A stretch of DNA of 64,000 nucleotides from a virus, in the IMG/VR virus record IMGVR_UViG_3300008114_000042, positions 1-64,000 of that record; one strand, given 5' to 3'. A program made the position numbers and the translations under genes. The notes under the pieces were generated by a model. It worked only from the letters and a program-made list of their open reading frames with translations, did no database searches and was not told the origin of the DNA. This document shows positions 1 through 7,180 of the stretch, piece by piece; positions within the stretch are counted from its first letter, which is position 1, and each line of letters opens with the position of its first letter.

Positions 1-203
1 GTGAAGCGACTGACTACATCGCTTGGGAGGATATGGCCTCCATTGCCGCTCACCGCTATAAGGCGAACCCTGCGGGTTCGGGCTGGCTACAAGGCCCGTT
101 CAGTATTCGGGCGAAGGCTCCGGTACTGCCTGCGTTCACCGCTGCCGACGCTGGCAAGACTCTTGCCATCAACCCTGCCGGTAACGGCTTCGTGTGGAAG
201 TAA
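1..203 (+). CDS. C-terminal end of a virion structural protein (partial)
   Basis: The frame starting at base 3 is open from the window edge to a TAA at 201-203, so about 66 C-terminal residues are visible and the start lies upstream. It ends GKTLAINPAGNGFVWK, the style of ending seen in repeat-rich tail or decoration proteins. The neighbouring genes are small virion-type proteins. No domain can be named. A second open frame starting at base 1 is Arg-rich and looks like an out-of-frame shadow. Confidence 0.55.
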   Translation, partial: EATDYIAWEDMASIAAHRYKANPAGSGWLQGPFSIRAKAPVLPAFTAADAGKTLAINPAGNGFVWK

Positions 204-213
204 GGAGTAGCAG

Positions 214-303
214 ATGACACATCCGATTGACGAAGACCTCCTTGAAACTGAGGTGGATGACGCTGGGGTCATCAGCGCAAAGCCGTGGGCCCCGTCACCC
301 TAG
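214..303 (+). CDS. Small hypothetical protein (29 aa)
   Basis: This short acidic ORF begins MTHPIDEDLLETEVDD and follows the previous stop by 10 nt. The sequence AAGGAG lies 7 nt before the ATG, which makes translation plausible. No family is recognised. A further 10-codon ORF (317-349) follows; its TAA stop lies inside the -10 box of the next promoter. Confidence 0.4.
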   Translation: MTHPIDEDLLETEVDDAGVISAKPWAPSP

Positions 304-341
304 TTAGGAGCAGAACATGACCCGGAGCGCCAGAGCACTCG

Positions 342-350
342 TGGTATAAT
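342..350 (+). promoter_or_regulatory. Extended -10 promoter, leaderless type
   Basis: TGGTATAAT ends 6 nt before the ATG at 357, so the expected +1 is the A of the start codon. No TTGACA-like -35 box is visible. Confidence 0.75.
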
Positions 351-356
351 AGCACT

Positions 357-698
357 ATGCACAAAGAAAACATCCACGGACACATCTACGCTCTTCCTGA
401 CTATAACGACAAGTCAGATATTGATGTCATCTTCAAGGACTTTGCCGACACCCTGAATGTGATGCAGATATTTCTCAACCCTACCGCTATGACCGATCAG
501 AACATCAACTCACTGCTTGTCTTTGATAATGGCGCTACATTCAATTTGCCCCCCTCCCCAGTAAACATTCCCAACGGGTCAGAAGCAACATTCATCAACA
601 AAGGCGCAAGTCCCTTGGTAGTCAATGGTGTGTCTATTGCTCAATGGAAGAGCGCAAAGTTTATTAAGTTAGAGGACCACTGGGCAAAGGTGATCTAG
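357..698 (+). CDS. Small virion-associated protein, possible tail/decoration component
   Basis: The 113-residue protein has no membrane segment and a beta-rich look (LLVFDNGATFNLPPSPVNIPNGSEATFINKGAS), similar to short beta-sandwich decoration modules. The following protein contains a related passage (VFIVESGATVHITTPP), so the two probably share a fold. The ATG at 357 sits exactly at the predicted transcription start of the preceding promoter and has no leader or Shine-Dalgarno site. The virion role is inferred from composition and position. Confidence 0.5.
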   Translation: MHKENIHGHIYALPDYNDKSDIDVIFKDFADTLNVMQIFLNPTAMTDQNINSLLVFDNGATFNLPPSPVNIPNGSEATFINKGASPLVVNGVSIAQWKSAKFIKLEDHWAKVI

Positions 699-1931
699 GT
701 GTCTCAATACAAGACATATGTGATTCCTGCTATGAATACCCCGGCAGACTTGCCAAAGGCCATTCGTGAGTTTGCTGCCTCCATTACCAATATCTATACA
801 GGCAAACTGTATAGTGACTACCAGATGACCCCAGACGATGTTGATGCGGTGTTCATCGTAGAAAGTGGAGCAACGGTACACATCACTACTCCTCCCGCAG
901 GCCCCGGAGCATTCCCCGTAGGTGGATATTTCGGGGTATACGTGAAGGAAGGATACGCCAAGATCGTCCCCGGCGCAGGGCAGGCAGTACAGAAGGTAAA
1001 CATCCAAGAAGTACGAGCAGGAGAGTTGGTCTATGTCTATTGCCTTGATACCACAACATTCTATGTGAATAGGGATACTGACGAAGCAGAAATCCCTGAT
1101 GGTGTGTCTTTTGCTACCGGCCTGCACTTCCTTGCTGATGGAAGGCTGCATTGGAGTGTGTTTCATGGAAGCCTTGGTGCTCCTACCGGATACGAGATAA
1201 GGGATCGCAATGGAAATCCAACCACTCTTCCTGTTGCCATTGACAGGGCAAATAGAATAGGCACTATTAACGCAGCATCCTCACAACCACAAACCGACTA
1301 CACCTTCAAGGTGCGCTCCATCCATGGCAGCATCTACGGTCCATGGTCGAATGTCGTAAGCACCCAATACAATGCACCAAGCAACCCCATTCTTGTTGAT
1401 GCCAACTCGCTTCACACAGGCAATGGTCAGTTCACGGTAAGGACTGCTGATCCTGCTGATGCATCTAAGTTTACCGTCACGGCAACGGTACTGGGAGGGG
1501 GAGGAAATGCATCGGTGGCGGCGGGTAATGGAGGGCAGATTATTACTTGCTCTGGCTCAACAACACAGACCATCAAACTTGAAGCATACGCAGGCTCCTT
1601 GAAGTTCTGGGAGCATATAGTCCAAAGGCAGCCACACACTCATAGAAGCGAGAACCACCGATACCCGTGCGGCTCCCACCAGTGCAACTGCTCGTCGTCG
1701 TGGGCTGCGTGTGGGTGTGGTGGTTGTGATAGGTACCCGGCTCCGAACTCGCAGTCGTGGGGTCAGTGTGGTTGCGGTCCTGCGTGGGGCATCCCCGACG
1801 GCACGATGTGCTGGTATGGTGGTCTAATCACTACTTGTGGGTCATGTACTTCCTACTGTGACAACTGGGTCAGCGTCCTTAACGATGTAGCAGGTTGGCA
1901 GAATAGGCACGGAGAATGGTATACAGGATGA
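699..1931 (+). CDS. Tail-fibre-like protein with FN3-like region and cysteine-rich C-terminus
   Basis: The 410-residue protein starts with GTG just after the previous stop, with AAGGTGAT a few bases upstream. Residues about 20-100 resemble the preceding protein. Residues about 155-235 look like a fibronectin type III module (YTFKVRSIHGSIYGPWSN). From about residue 320 the sequence becomes rich in Cys, Gly and Trp, with about 12 cysteines in 75 residues. The other two frames contain stops here, so the Cys-rich end is not a simple frameshift artefact. Disulfide or metal stabilisation and a host-surface role are inferences. Confidence 0.5.
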   Translation: MSQYKTYVIPAMNTPADLPKAIREFAASITNIYTGKLYSDYQMTPDDVDAVFIVESGATVHITTPPAGPGAFPVGGYFGVYVKEGYAKIVPGAGQAVQKVNIQEVRAGELVYVYCLDTTTFYVNRDTDEAEIPDGVSFATGLHFLADGRLHWSVFHGSLGAPTGYEIRDRNGNPTTLPVAIDRANRIGTINAASSQPQTDYTFKVRSIHGSIYGPWSNVVSTQYNAPSNPILVDANSLHTGNGQFTVRTADPADASKFTVTATVLGGGGNASVAAGNGGQIITCSGSTTQTIKLEAYAGSLKFWEHIVQRQPHTHRSENHRYPCGSHQCNCSSSWAACGCGGCDRYPAPNSQSWGQCGCGPAWGIPDGTMCWYGGLITTCGSCTSYCDNWVSVLNDVAGWQNRHGEWYTG

Positions 1932-1941
1932 GGAGAATAAG

Positions 1942-2586
1942 ATGATAGAGGTACCCTACCCAACAACATGGGTCAGAGATAGAACCATTTTGCGTGTCTT
2001 CAATAGCGACGGTAAGGAAATAGCAGACTATGATGGTGCTACTGGCCTTACCTTTATTCTCAAGGAAGAGAATGGAAAGTCTTACATTACTCCTGACTTG
2101 ACGCACATCGTCCCCGGTAGGTGGGAGTTCACGGGGGTATACATCACAGGTGGTGTCGATGCCCCCATGAAGACAAACGTTGTAACAGAAGCAGGCACCA
2201 AGTCCCCAGACAACCATGATGAGGCAGCAGCACAGGAAGCCCATCAGCGTATTCGCAGATCGAAGAAGAACCCGCGAGACTATGATGATAGTCCCTTCCT
2301 CTTTGCTCCTATCAAGGAGCGTGATACTCGTATGAGTATCTGCCGGGAGTGCCCACTCTACAACCACGAGTCAGGCACCTGTACCGTCGATAACTCATTC
2401 ATGGCCCTTAAGACAAACTTGGCCCAGAACGAATGCCCAGAAGGAAAGTGGGGTAAGGCATCCAACTACTCTGACAAGGCATTTGAAGAGCGCCGGAAGA
2501 AGATAAAGACCCCGGAGCAGACACAGGCACAGATAGATGACCAAGCAGCATTCGAAGCAAAACTTGCAGAACGGTTAGGTGAATGA
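1942..2586 (+). CDS. Protein with C-terminal CxxC-type metal-binding motif
   Basis: The 214-residue product has a GGAG site before its ATG. The N-terminal ~80 residues are beta-rich (TTWVRDRTILRVFNSDGKEI) and resemble a virion module. The middle is charged. Residues ~129-168 hold ICRECPLYN followed by a third Cys and ECPEGKWGK. The same signature occurs in the next small protein, so this looks like a fusion of a structural-type domain to a small zinc-binding domain. The function is unknown. Confidence 0.55.
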   Translation: MIEVPYPTTWVRDRTILRVFNSDGKEIADYDGATGLTFILKEENGKSYITPDLTHIVPGRWEFTGVYITGGVDAPMKTNVVTEAGTKSPDNHDEAAAQEAHQRIRRSKKNPRDYDDSPFLFAPIKERDTRMSICRECPLYNHESGTCTVDNSFMALKTNLAQNECPEGKWGKASNYSDKAFEERRKKIKTPEQTQAQIDDQAAFEAKLAERLGE

Positions 2587-2768
2587 TGTTTGTTGATGAT
2601 GAGGTTGCTATTGCTCGCCTCGCCATTTGCCGGGACTGCCCACTCCTATTCAAGCCAACATGGACCTGCAAATCCTGCGGTTGCTTTATGAAAGTGAAGG
2701 CCAGACTTGACTTTGCAGAGTGTCCCGAAGGTCACTGGGGCAAGGAAAATAACGATTTAGCAACGTAG
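2583..2768 (+). CDS. Small CxxC zinc-binding-type protein
   Basis: The 61-residue protein overlaps the end of the previous gene by 4 nt (start ATGATG). It carries ICRDCPLL, then CKSCGCFMK and ECPEGHWGK, which is five or six metal-ligand candidates. The pattern matches small phage Cys-cluster proteins and repeats the C-terminal signature of its neighbour, suggesting tandem duplication of this domain. No enzymatic residues are evident. Confidence 0.6.
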   Translation: MMFVDDEVAIARLAICRDCPLLFKPTWTCKSCGCFMKVKARLDFAECPEGHWGKENNDLAT

Positions 2769-2789
2769 CGTGAATGCTACTTCTGTAAC

Positions 2790-2821
2790 TTGACTTTACA
2801 TTCCTCATCTGGTATGATGAG
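2790..2821 (+). promoter_or_regulatory. -35/-10 promoter with inverted repeat over the -10
   Basis: TTGACT (2790-2795) and TATGAT (2813-2818) are separated by 17 nt. CCTCATC (2802-2808) and GATGAGG (2815-2821) form a 7-bp inverted repeat overlapping the -10 box, a possible operator. The next gene starts at 2852 after AAGGAG. Confidence 0.6.
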
Positions 2822-2851
2822 GCACCTACTACAAATTCAAAGGAGAATGTC

Positions 2852-3448
2852 ATGCTTGTTTTACCCACCACCCCGTCAGTAGACGGAGAGAGCGTTTTTG
2901 GGACCGTCATCGGTGGGTATAGGGTAATAGAGTTCTCCGGCTACACCTATGATAAGAATGGCAACAAGCAGCATCACCTATGGGAAGTAGAGTGCGTAGA
3001 GTGTGGAGAGCGTTACGTTCGCCAGAAGCAACACGTTAGAAACTCTAAACTTGGGTGTAGCAACTGTAAGGGAGAATTACAGTCTGGAACTCGTAGCGCA
3101 CACTGGCGTGGAGGAGAGTTTGTTCCTGCCCACTTCGTTGCGAAAGTAAAGCACGGGCTTGAGCGCCGTTCCAGAACACTCACCTTTGACTTGTCGTTTG
3201 ACTACCTTGATGCCCTGTGGCTTGCGCAGCAGGGACGGTGCGCCTACACAGGAGAGGAACTATGGTTCGGACGCTCAAAGGTGAATGGGAATGCCTCCCT
3301 TGATAGGATAGACAGCGCACTTGGTTACATCGAAGGAAACGTTCAGTTCGTTCACAAAGACATAAACATTATGAAATGGGATTTTCCCGAAAGCAGGTTC
3401 TTGGAACTATGCTACAAAATAACAGAGATGAGGAATGAAAGTGAGTAA
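2852..3448 (+). CDS. HNH homing endonuclease with N-terminal zinc ribbon
   Basis: The 198-residue protein has an N-terminal Cys-pair finger (CVECGERY about residues 49-56, then CSNC about 73-76). Its C-terminal HNH core reads CAYTGEEL, then ASLDRIDSALGYIEGNVQFV and NIMKW, the pattern of free-standing phage HNH nucleases. It has a normal leader with AAGGAG before the ATG, unlike most other HNH genes here. Its last 14 nt overlap the start of the ribonucleotide reductase, and a second HNH gene lies just after that gene, so the reductase is flanked by homing genes. Confidence 0.85.
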   Translation: MLVLPTTPSVDGESVFGTVIGGYRVIEFSGYTYDKNGNKQHHLWEVECVECGERYVRQKQHVRNSKLGCSNCKGELQSGTRSAHWRGGEFVPAHFVAKVKHGLERRSRTLTFDLSFDYLDALWLAQQGRCAYTGEELWFGRSKVNGNASLDRIDSALGYIEGNVQFVHKDINIMKWDFPESRFLELCYKITEMRNESE

Positions 3449-6395
3449 GGTAAATGAGAACGGGTCGTTGGTAGATAGTTATTCCAATTTTATTGCTGTG
3501 AGCCGATATGCAAGGTGGATGGAGGACAAAGGCCGAAGAGAGACTTGGCAGGAGACCGTAGAACGCTACATGGCGTTTATGAAGAATCACCTCGTTAAGG
3601 AATACAACTATGACGCAGAGGCCCCTATTTTCAAGCGGGTAGAGCAAGCGATCCTCAACCACGAAGTGATGCCCTCCATGCGCTCCCTTATGACCGCTGG
3701 CCCCGCTCTGGAAAGAGACAACATCGCAGGGTACAACCCAGTAGTGGGAGGCACCAAGGTTCTCACAAGAGAGTTTGGCGAGGTAGCAATAGGCAAACTT
3801 TCCGGCACCACCGCCGAAGTTGTGAATAAAGATGGGAAGTGGGCCGACGCAGAGTTTCATTCCTATGGGGTACAGGATACATTTGAAGTGTCTCTTCACA
3901 GGAAGAATTCCCAGTCGAATGAGAGCGTAGTCTGTACGGCAAACCATAGGTGGATAAAGACAGACGGAGAAGTAGTTCCCACATCATCCTTGATGCCCGG
4001 TGACCATATTCCTTTCGCAACTGCTCCTCGCCCAGACACAGACAATATTGACTATCGCCTTGGTATCATCCACGGTCTTGTCTATGGCGACGGGACAACT
4101 ACATATTCACAGGAGCGAACAAAGGGATATCACATTCGTATCTGTGGGGATGGAGAAGAACTGCTTCCTTATTTTGACGAGCACGGAGTTGTCTGCTACC
4201 CACCATCAGCAAATGGCGATCCGGTAGTTATGCTATATGGGGCATTCGCCAAGACGCACTCGCTCAAAACCCTTCCATCAAAGGACGAAACGGAGAGTTA
4301 CCTCCTTGGTTTCTTCCGTGGGTGGTTTGCTGCTGATGGAAGTATCGGCAAAAACAGCAACGGCATCGTCCTTGCCGCTAATGAGGAAAGTGTTGAGTGG
4401 GCTAACGATGTCCTACCAAGAATAGGCATCCTCACTAATGGGGCGTGGGAAATGGGAAAGAGGACTAACTTTGGAGACAGAAAGCACAGGACTTTCTCCA
4501 TCTACCTATCCCGCTCCTCTATGGTAGAAGATGACTTCCTTATTTCAAGAAAGCGTAAGCGCTTTGTTCCACTCCAAGCAGAGTTTATTGTAGATAGCGT
4601 TATTGCTACCGGAGAGAAGGAGGAGGTGTTCTGTGCGGAGGTCCCCGACACCAATACTTTCACTCTTTCTGGCGGGGTAGTCACGGGGAACTGCTCATTC
4701 ATCGCTGTAGACAACCTTCGTGCCTTCGATGAGGCCATGTATATTCTGATGAACGGTACAGGAGTAGGCTTCTCCGTAGAGCAGAAGTACATCGCTCAAC
4801 TCCCCATCATCGCTGATGAGTTCTACGATACTTCTACTACCATCGTGGTAGAGGACAGCAAACTGGGATGGGCCAAGGCATACAAGGAACTCATCTCACT
4901 TCTCGCTACTGGGCAAATCCCCAAGTGGAATATGGACAAGGTGCGCCCAGCAGGAGCACGCCTCAAGACATTCGGGGGCAGGGCATCTGGCCCAGCACCT
5001 CTCAAGGACCTTTTCAAGTTCACCGTAGCAACATTTGAGAATGCAAAGGGTAGGCGGTTAAAGCCCATCGAAGCACACGACCTTATGTGCAAGGTAGGAG
5101 AAATCGTGGTAGTCGGTGGAGTAAGACGCTCTGCCCTCATCTCACTCTCCAACCTTGATGACTTTGAAATGGCGAAGGCCAAGAGTGGGCAGTGGTGGGA
5201 GAGTGATCCCCAGCGTGCCCTCGCCAACAATTCGGCGGTATACAACAGCAAGCCAAGCGTAGCCCAATTCCTACGAGAGTGGAGGAATCTCTATGAGTCA
5301 AAGTCAGGAGAACGAGGAATTTACAATATGGATTCAGTCAGGAAGCACATTGACAAGTTCGGAAGAAGAGATTCTAGCAAGGTTGCAGGAACCAACCCTT
5401 GTGGGGAGATTCTCCTTAGGGCGAACGAGTTCTGCAACCTCACCGAAGTAGTAATCTCCGCAGATGACACAGAGGATACTCTTAGGGATAAGGTAGAACT
5501 GGCAACCATCCTTGGTACTTGGCAGTCCACACTAACTAACTTCAAGTATATCCGCAAGTCGTGGAAGGCAAACTGCGAGGAAGAAAGACTACTTGGAGTT
5601 TCCCTGACAGGAATCTTCGGCAATACCCTCACCAACCACTTGCACGACGGCCTAGTGCCTCTCCTAGCCTCTATGAGGGCCGTAGCGGTGTCTGCGAACA
5701 AGGGTGAGGCTGAGCGACTGGGTATAAATGAAAGTGCCTCTATCACCTGTGTAAAGCCCTCTGGGACGGTTTCCCAACTCACAGGTGTTTCCAGTGGCAT
5801 TCACCCATGGTATTCAGAATACTATCTTCGTAGTGTACGAGCAGACAACAAGGACCCGCTCACGCAGTTCCTCAAGGACAGCGGTATCCCCAACGAGCCA
5901 GACGTAATGAAGCCAGACACCACCACGGTGTTCTCCTTCCCCATCGCTGCTCCCAAGGGTGCCACCCTCACCAAGGACTTCACCGCCATTGAGCACTTGG
6001 AACTATGGAAGGCGTACCGTGAGCATTGGACGGAGCATAACCCATCAGTCACCATCAACGTCCACGAGGATGAATGGATGGACGTAGGTGCGTGGGTATT
6101 CGACAACTTCGATGCTATTGGTGGAGTGTCCTTCCTACCAGCGACAGAGCATACTTACGCGCAAGCCCCATACATAGAGATAAGCGAGGTTGAGTATGCC
6201 CTCGCAGTAAAGAATATGCCTTCCAGTCTAACGTGGGAGATGCTTTCTCTTTACGAAAAGGTTGATGGAACAACTGGTTCGCAGGAACTTGCCTGTTCAG
6301 CAGCGGGTTGCGATCAGGTTGATATAGTCTCCGTAGCGCTTCCAGTAGATATAACAACTGGTGAGTTTGTTGTTCATACGTCTTCCGTTGCTTGA
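3435..6395 (+). CDS. nrdJ: Adenosylcobalamin-dependent (class II) ribonucleotide reductase with intein
   Basis: This is a 986-residue precursor. Without the intein (residues 102-419) the extein is about 668 residues, slightly shorter than the monomeric Lactobacillus-type triphosphate reductase. It would make deoxynucleotides in the cytoplasm for phage replication. Matches to the family include the cysteine directly after the intein (C420 in NCSFI), NPCGEI with the radical-site C656, C667 eleven residues later, and a C-terminal pair C954/C959 (ELACSAAGC). These correspond to C119, C408, C419, C731 and C736 of the Lactobacillus enzyme. About 27 extra residues follow the last pair. GTG at 3441 is an alternative start with better ribosome-site spacing. 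The gene sits among virion genes between two HNH genes. Confidence 0.92.
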   Translation: MKVSKVNENGSLVDSYSNFIAVSRYARWMEDKGRRETWQETVERYMAFMKNHLVKEYNYDAEAPIFKRVEQAILNHEVMPSMRSLMTAGPALERDNIAGYNPVVGGTKVLTREFGEVAIGKLSGTTAEVVNKDGKWADAEFHSYGVQDTFEVSLHRKNSQSNESVVCTANHRWIKTDGEVVPTSSLMPGDHIPFATAPRPDTDNIDYRLGIIHGLVYGDGTTTYSQERTKGYHIRICGDGEELLPYFDEHGVVCYPPSANGDPVVMLYGAFAKTHSLKTLPSKDETESYLLGFFRGWFAADGSIGKNSNGIVLAANEESVEWANDVLPRIGILTNGAWEMGKRTNFGDRKHRTFSIYLSRSSMVEDDFLISRKRKRFVPLQAEFIVDSVIATGEKEEVFCAEVPDTNTFTLSGGVVTGNCSFIAVDNLRAFDEAMYILMNGTGVGFSVEQKYIAQLPIIADEFYDTSTTIVVEDSKLGWAKAYKELISLLATGQIPKWNMDKVRPAGARLKTFGGRASGPAPLKDLFKFTVATFENAKGRRLKPIEAHDLMCKVGEIVVVGGVRRSALISLSNLDDFEMAKAKSGQWWESDPQRALANNSAVYNSKPSVAQFLREWRNLYESKSGERGIYNMDSVRKHIDKFGRRDSSKVAGTNPCGEILLRANEFCNLTEVVISADDTEDTLRDKVELATILGTWQSTLTNFKYIRKSWKANCEEERLLGVSLTGIFGNTLTNHLHDGLVPLLASMRAVAVSANKGEAERLGINESASITCVKPSGTVSQLTGVSSGIHPWYSEYYLRSVRADNKDPLTQFLKDSGIPNEPDVMKPDTTTVFSFPIAAPKGATLTKDFTAIEHLELWKAYREHWTEHNPSVTINVHEDEWMDVGAWVFDNFDAIGGVSFLPATEHTYAQAPYIEISEVEYALAVKNMPSSLTWEMLSLYEKVDGTTGSQELACSAAGCDQVDIVSVALPVDITTGEFVVHTSSVA
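3738..4691 (+). mobile_element. Class 3 intein with LAGLIDADG endonuclease in the RNR
   Basis: The 318-residue intein (precursor residues 102-419) begins with Pro (PVVGGTKVLT), so the usual nucleophile Cys1/Ser1 is absent. It keeps the three class 3 signature residues: Trp at block B position 12 (W173 in TANHRW), Cys at block F position 4 (C400 in EVFCAEV) and Thr at block G position 5 (T417 in GGVVTGN). The terminal Asn is N419, the penultimate residue is Gly instead of His, and the +1 residue is Cys. Two LAGLIDADG-type helices are present (LGIIHGLVYGDG and LLGFFRGWFAADG), so the homing endonuclease appears intact. Known class 3 inteins splice through the block F cysteine. Confidence 0.9.
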
Positions 6396-6420
6396 ACAAA
6401 AACAGCGGTGTGTTCAAGTG

Positions 6421-6429
6421 TGGTATAAT
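6421..6429 (+). promoter_or_regulatory. Extended -10 promoter, leaderless type
   Basis: TGGTATAAT is followed by a 6-nt spacer (GTCTCT) and the ATG at 6436. It lies just after the RNR stop and drives the HNH gene. Confidence 0.75.
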
Positions 6430-6435
6430 GTCTCT

Positions 6436-7083
6436 ATGAGACAAAGACATTGGACACAAGAAGAAATAGCGTCGTGGGGAGAGGGTATGAAAAAGTGCCG
6501 GAAGTGCTTTGGTGTATTCCCTTTTAGTCACTACAAGCGTACAGAAAAAAGAAGTCTGTTCGGAATAGGAAACTACTGTAACTCTTGCCGAGGCGTGAGC
6601 GCGAAAAAAATGGACTGGACTGCCGAAGAGAAGGCGGCGTGGCCCGAAGGGCACAAAGAATGTACCGACTGCCGCAAGGTAAAGCCACTTAACGAGTTTC
6701 ATAAACAAAGTAGTGGAGTAATGGGAAGAACCTCTAAATGTGGGAGGTGTCGGTCGGACATTATGAAAGACAAGAGAAGCAGGGACATCCCGCACTCTCT
6801 GCTATATGGCGCAAAAGTGAGGGCAGAGAAAAAGGGTATTCCGTTTGAACTTGATATAGAAGATATTGTCGTGCCCGATGTTTGTCCCGTGCTCCTCACA
6901 CCCTTTACAAAAGGCAATACCGACACAGCAGCATCCCTTGATAGACTTGACGCAAGCAAGGGGTACGTCAAAGGAAATGTGAATGTAATATCACGCAAGG
7001 CGAATAGAATAAAGAACAACGCATCAGTAGGCGACTTACAGAGAGTGGTTGCTTGGATGGTGGAGGCATCGTCCGTGGTATAA
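6436..7083 (+). CDS. HNH homing endonuclease with duplicated zinc-finger module
   Basis: The 215-residue product starts at the predicted +1 of a leaderless promoter. Its N-terminal half contains two copies of a module: HWTQEEIASWGEGMKKCRKC near residues 5-24 and a second copy starting DWTAEEKAAWPEGHKECTDC. Each is completed by a later C-x2-C pair, so each is a probable four-Cys finger. The C-terminal HNH core has CPVLLTPF, ASLDRLDASKGYVKGNVNVI and NRIKN. Upstream in-frame codons exist but would remove the promoter logic. The TAA stop lies inside the -10 box of the next promoter. Confidence 0.85.
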   Translation: MRQRHWTQEEIASWGEGMKKCRKCFGVFPFSHYKRTEKRSLFGIGNYCNSCRGVSAKKMDWTAEEKAAWPEGHKECTDCRKVKPLNEFHKQSSGVMGRTSKCGRCRSDIMKDKRSRDIPHSLLYGAKVRAEKKGIPFELDIEDIVVPDVCPVLLTPFTKGNTDTAASLDRLDASKGYVKGNVNVISRKANRIKNNASVGDLQRVVAWMVEASSVV

Positions 7084-7084
7084 T
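7076..7084 (+). promoter_or_regulatory. Extended -10 promoter fused to a stop codon
   Basis: TGGTATAAT contains the TAA stop (7081-7083) of the HNH gene. The predicted start is near 7091. Only about 70 nt lie between it and a strong hairpin, so it may make a short RNA. Confidence 0.55.
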
Positions 7085-7090
7085 AGGATA

Positions 7091-7163
7091 AGACTTCACC
7101 CCTGTTAATAGGTTGTGACGAGGAAGGGCGGTAGGGAATAAAACCCCTGCCGCCTTTCCTTGT
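7091..7163 (+). ncRNA. Candidate short RNA between promoter and terminator
   Basis: A transcript from the promoter at 7076-7084 would be about 70 nt long and end at the hairpin at 7121-7160. The remaining 30 nt contain no useful ORF. No known RNA family is recognised; the RNA is inferred only from flanking signals. Confidence 0.3.
7121..7163 (+). terminator. Strong hairpin terminator
   Basis: A 16-bp stem (7121-7136 with 7145-7160, two G-U pairs) encloses an 8-nt loop. The T-tract is short. The next promoter begins 6 nt later. Confidence 0.65.
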
Positions 7164-7165
7164 AC

Positions 7166-7174
7166 TGGTATAAT
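7166..7174 (+). promoter_or_regulatory. Extended -10 promoter, leaderless type
   Basis: TGGTATAAT, spacer AGACGT, then ATG at 7181 at the predicted +1. Confidence 0.75.
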
Positions 7175-7180
7175 AGACGT

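Noticed and set aside
1-210. Open frame from base 1 encoding an Arg/Leu-rich 69-residue protein
   Set aside because: The frame from base 3 gives a normal virion-protein C-terminus ending at 203; the base-1 frame has atypical composition.
317-349. 10-codon ORF with GGAG site
   Set aside because: Too short to support alone; noted only because its stop lies in the promoter.
6115-6795. Long minus-strand open frame (226 codons)
   Set aside because: It is antisense to the reductase end and HNH gene, has no ribosome site and a low-complexity composition.
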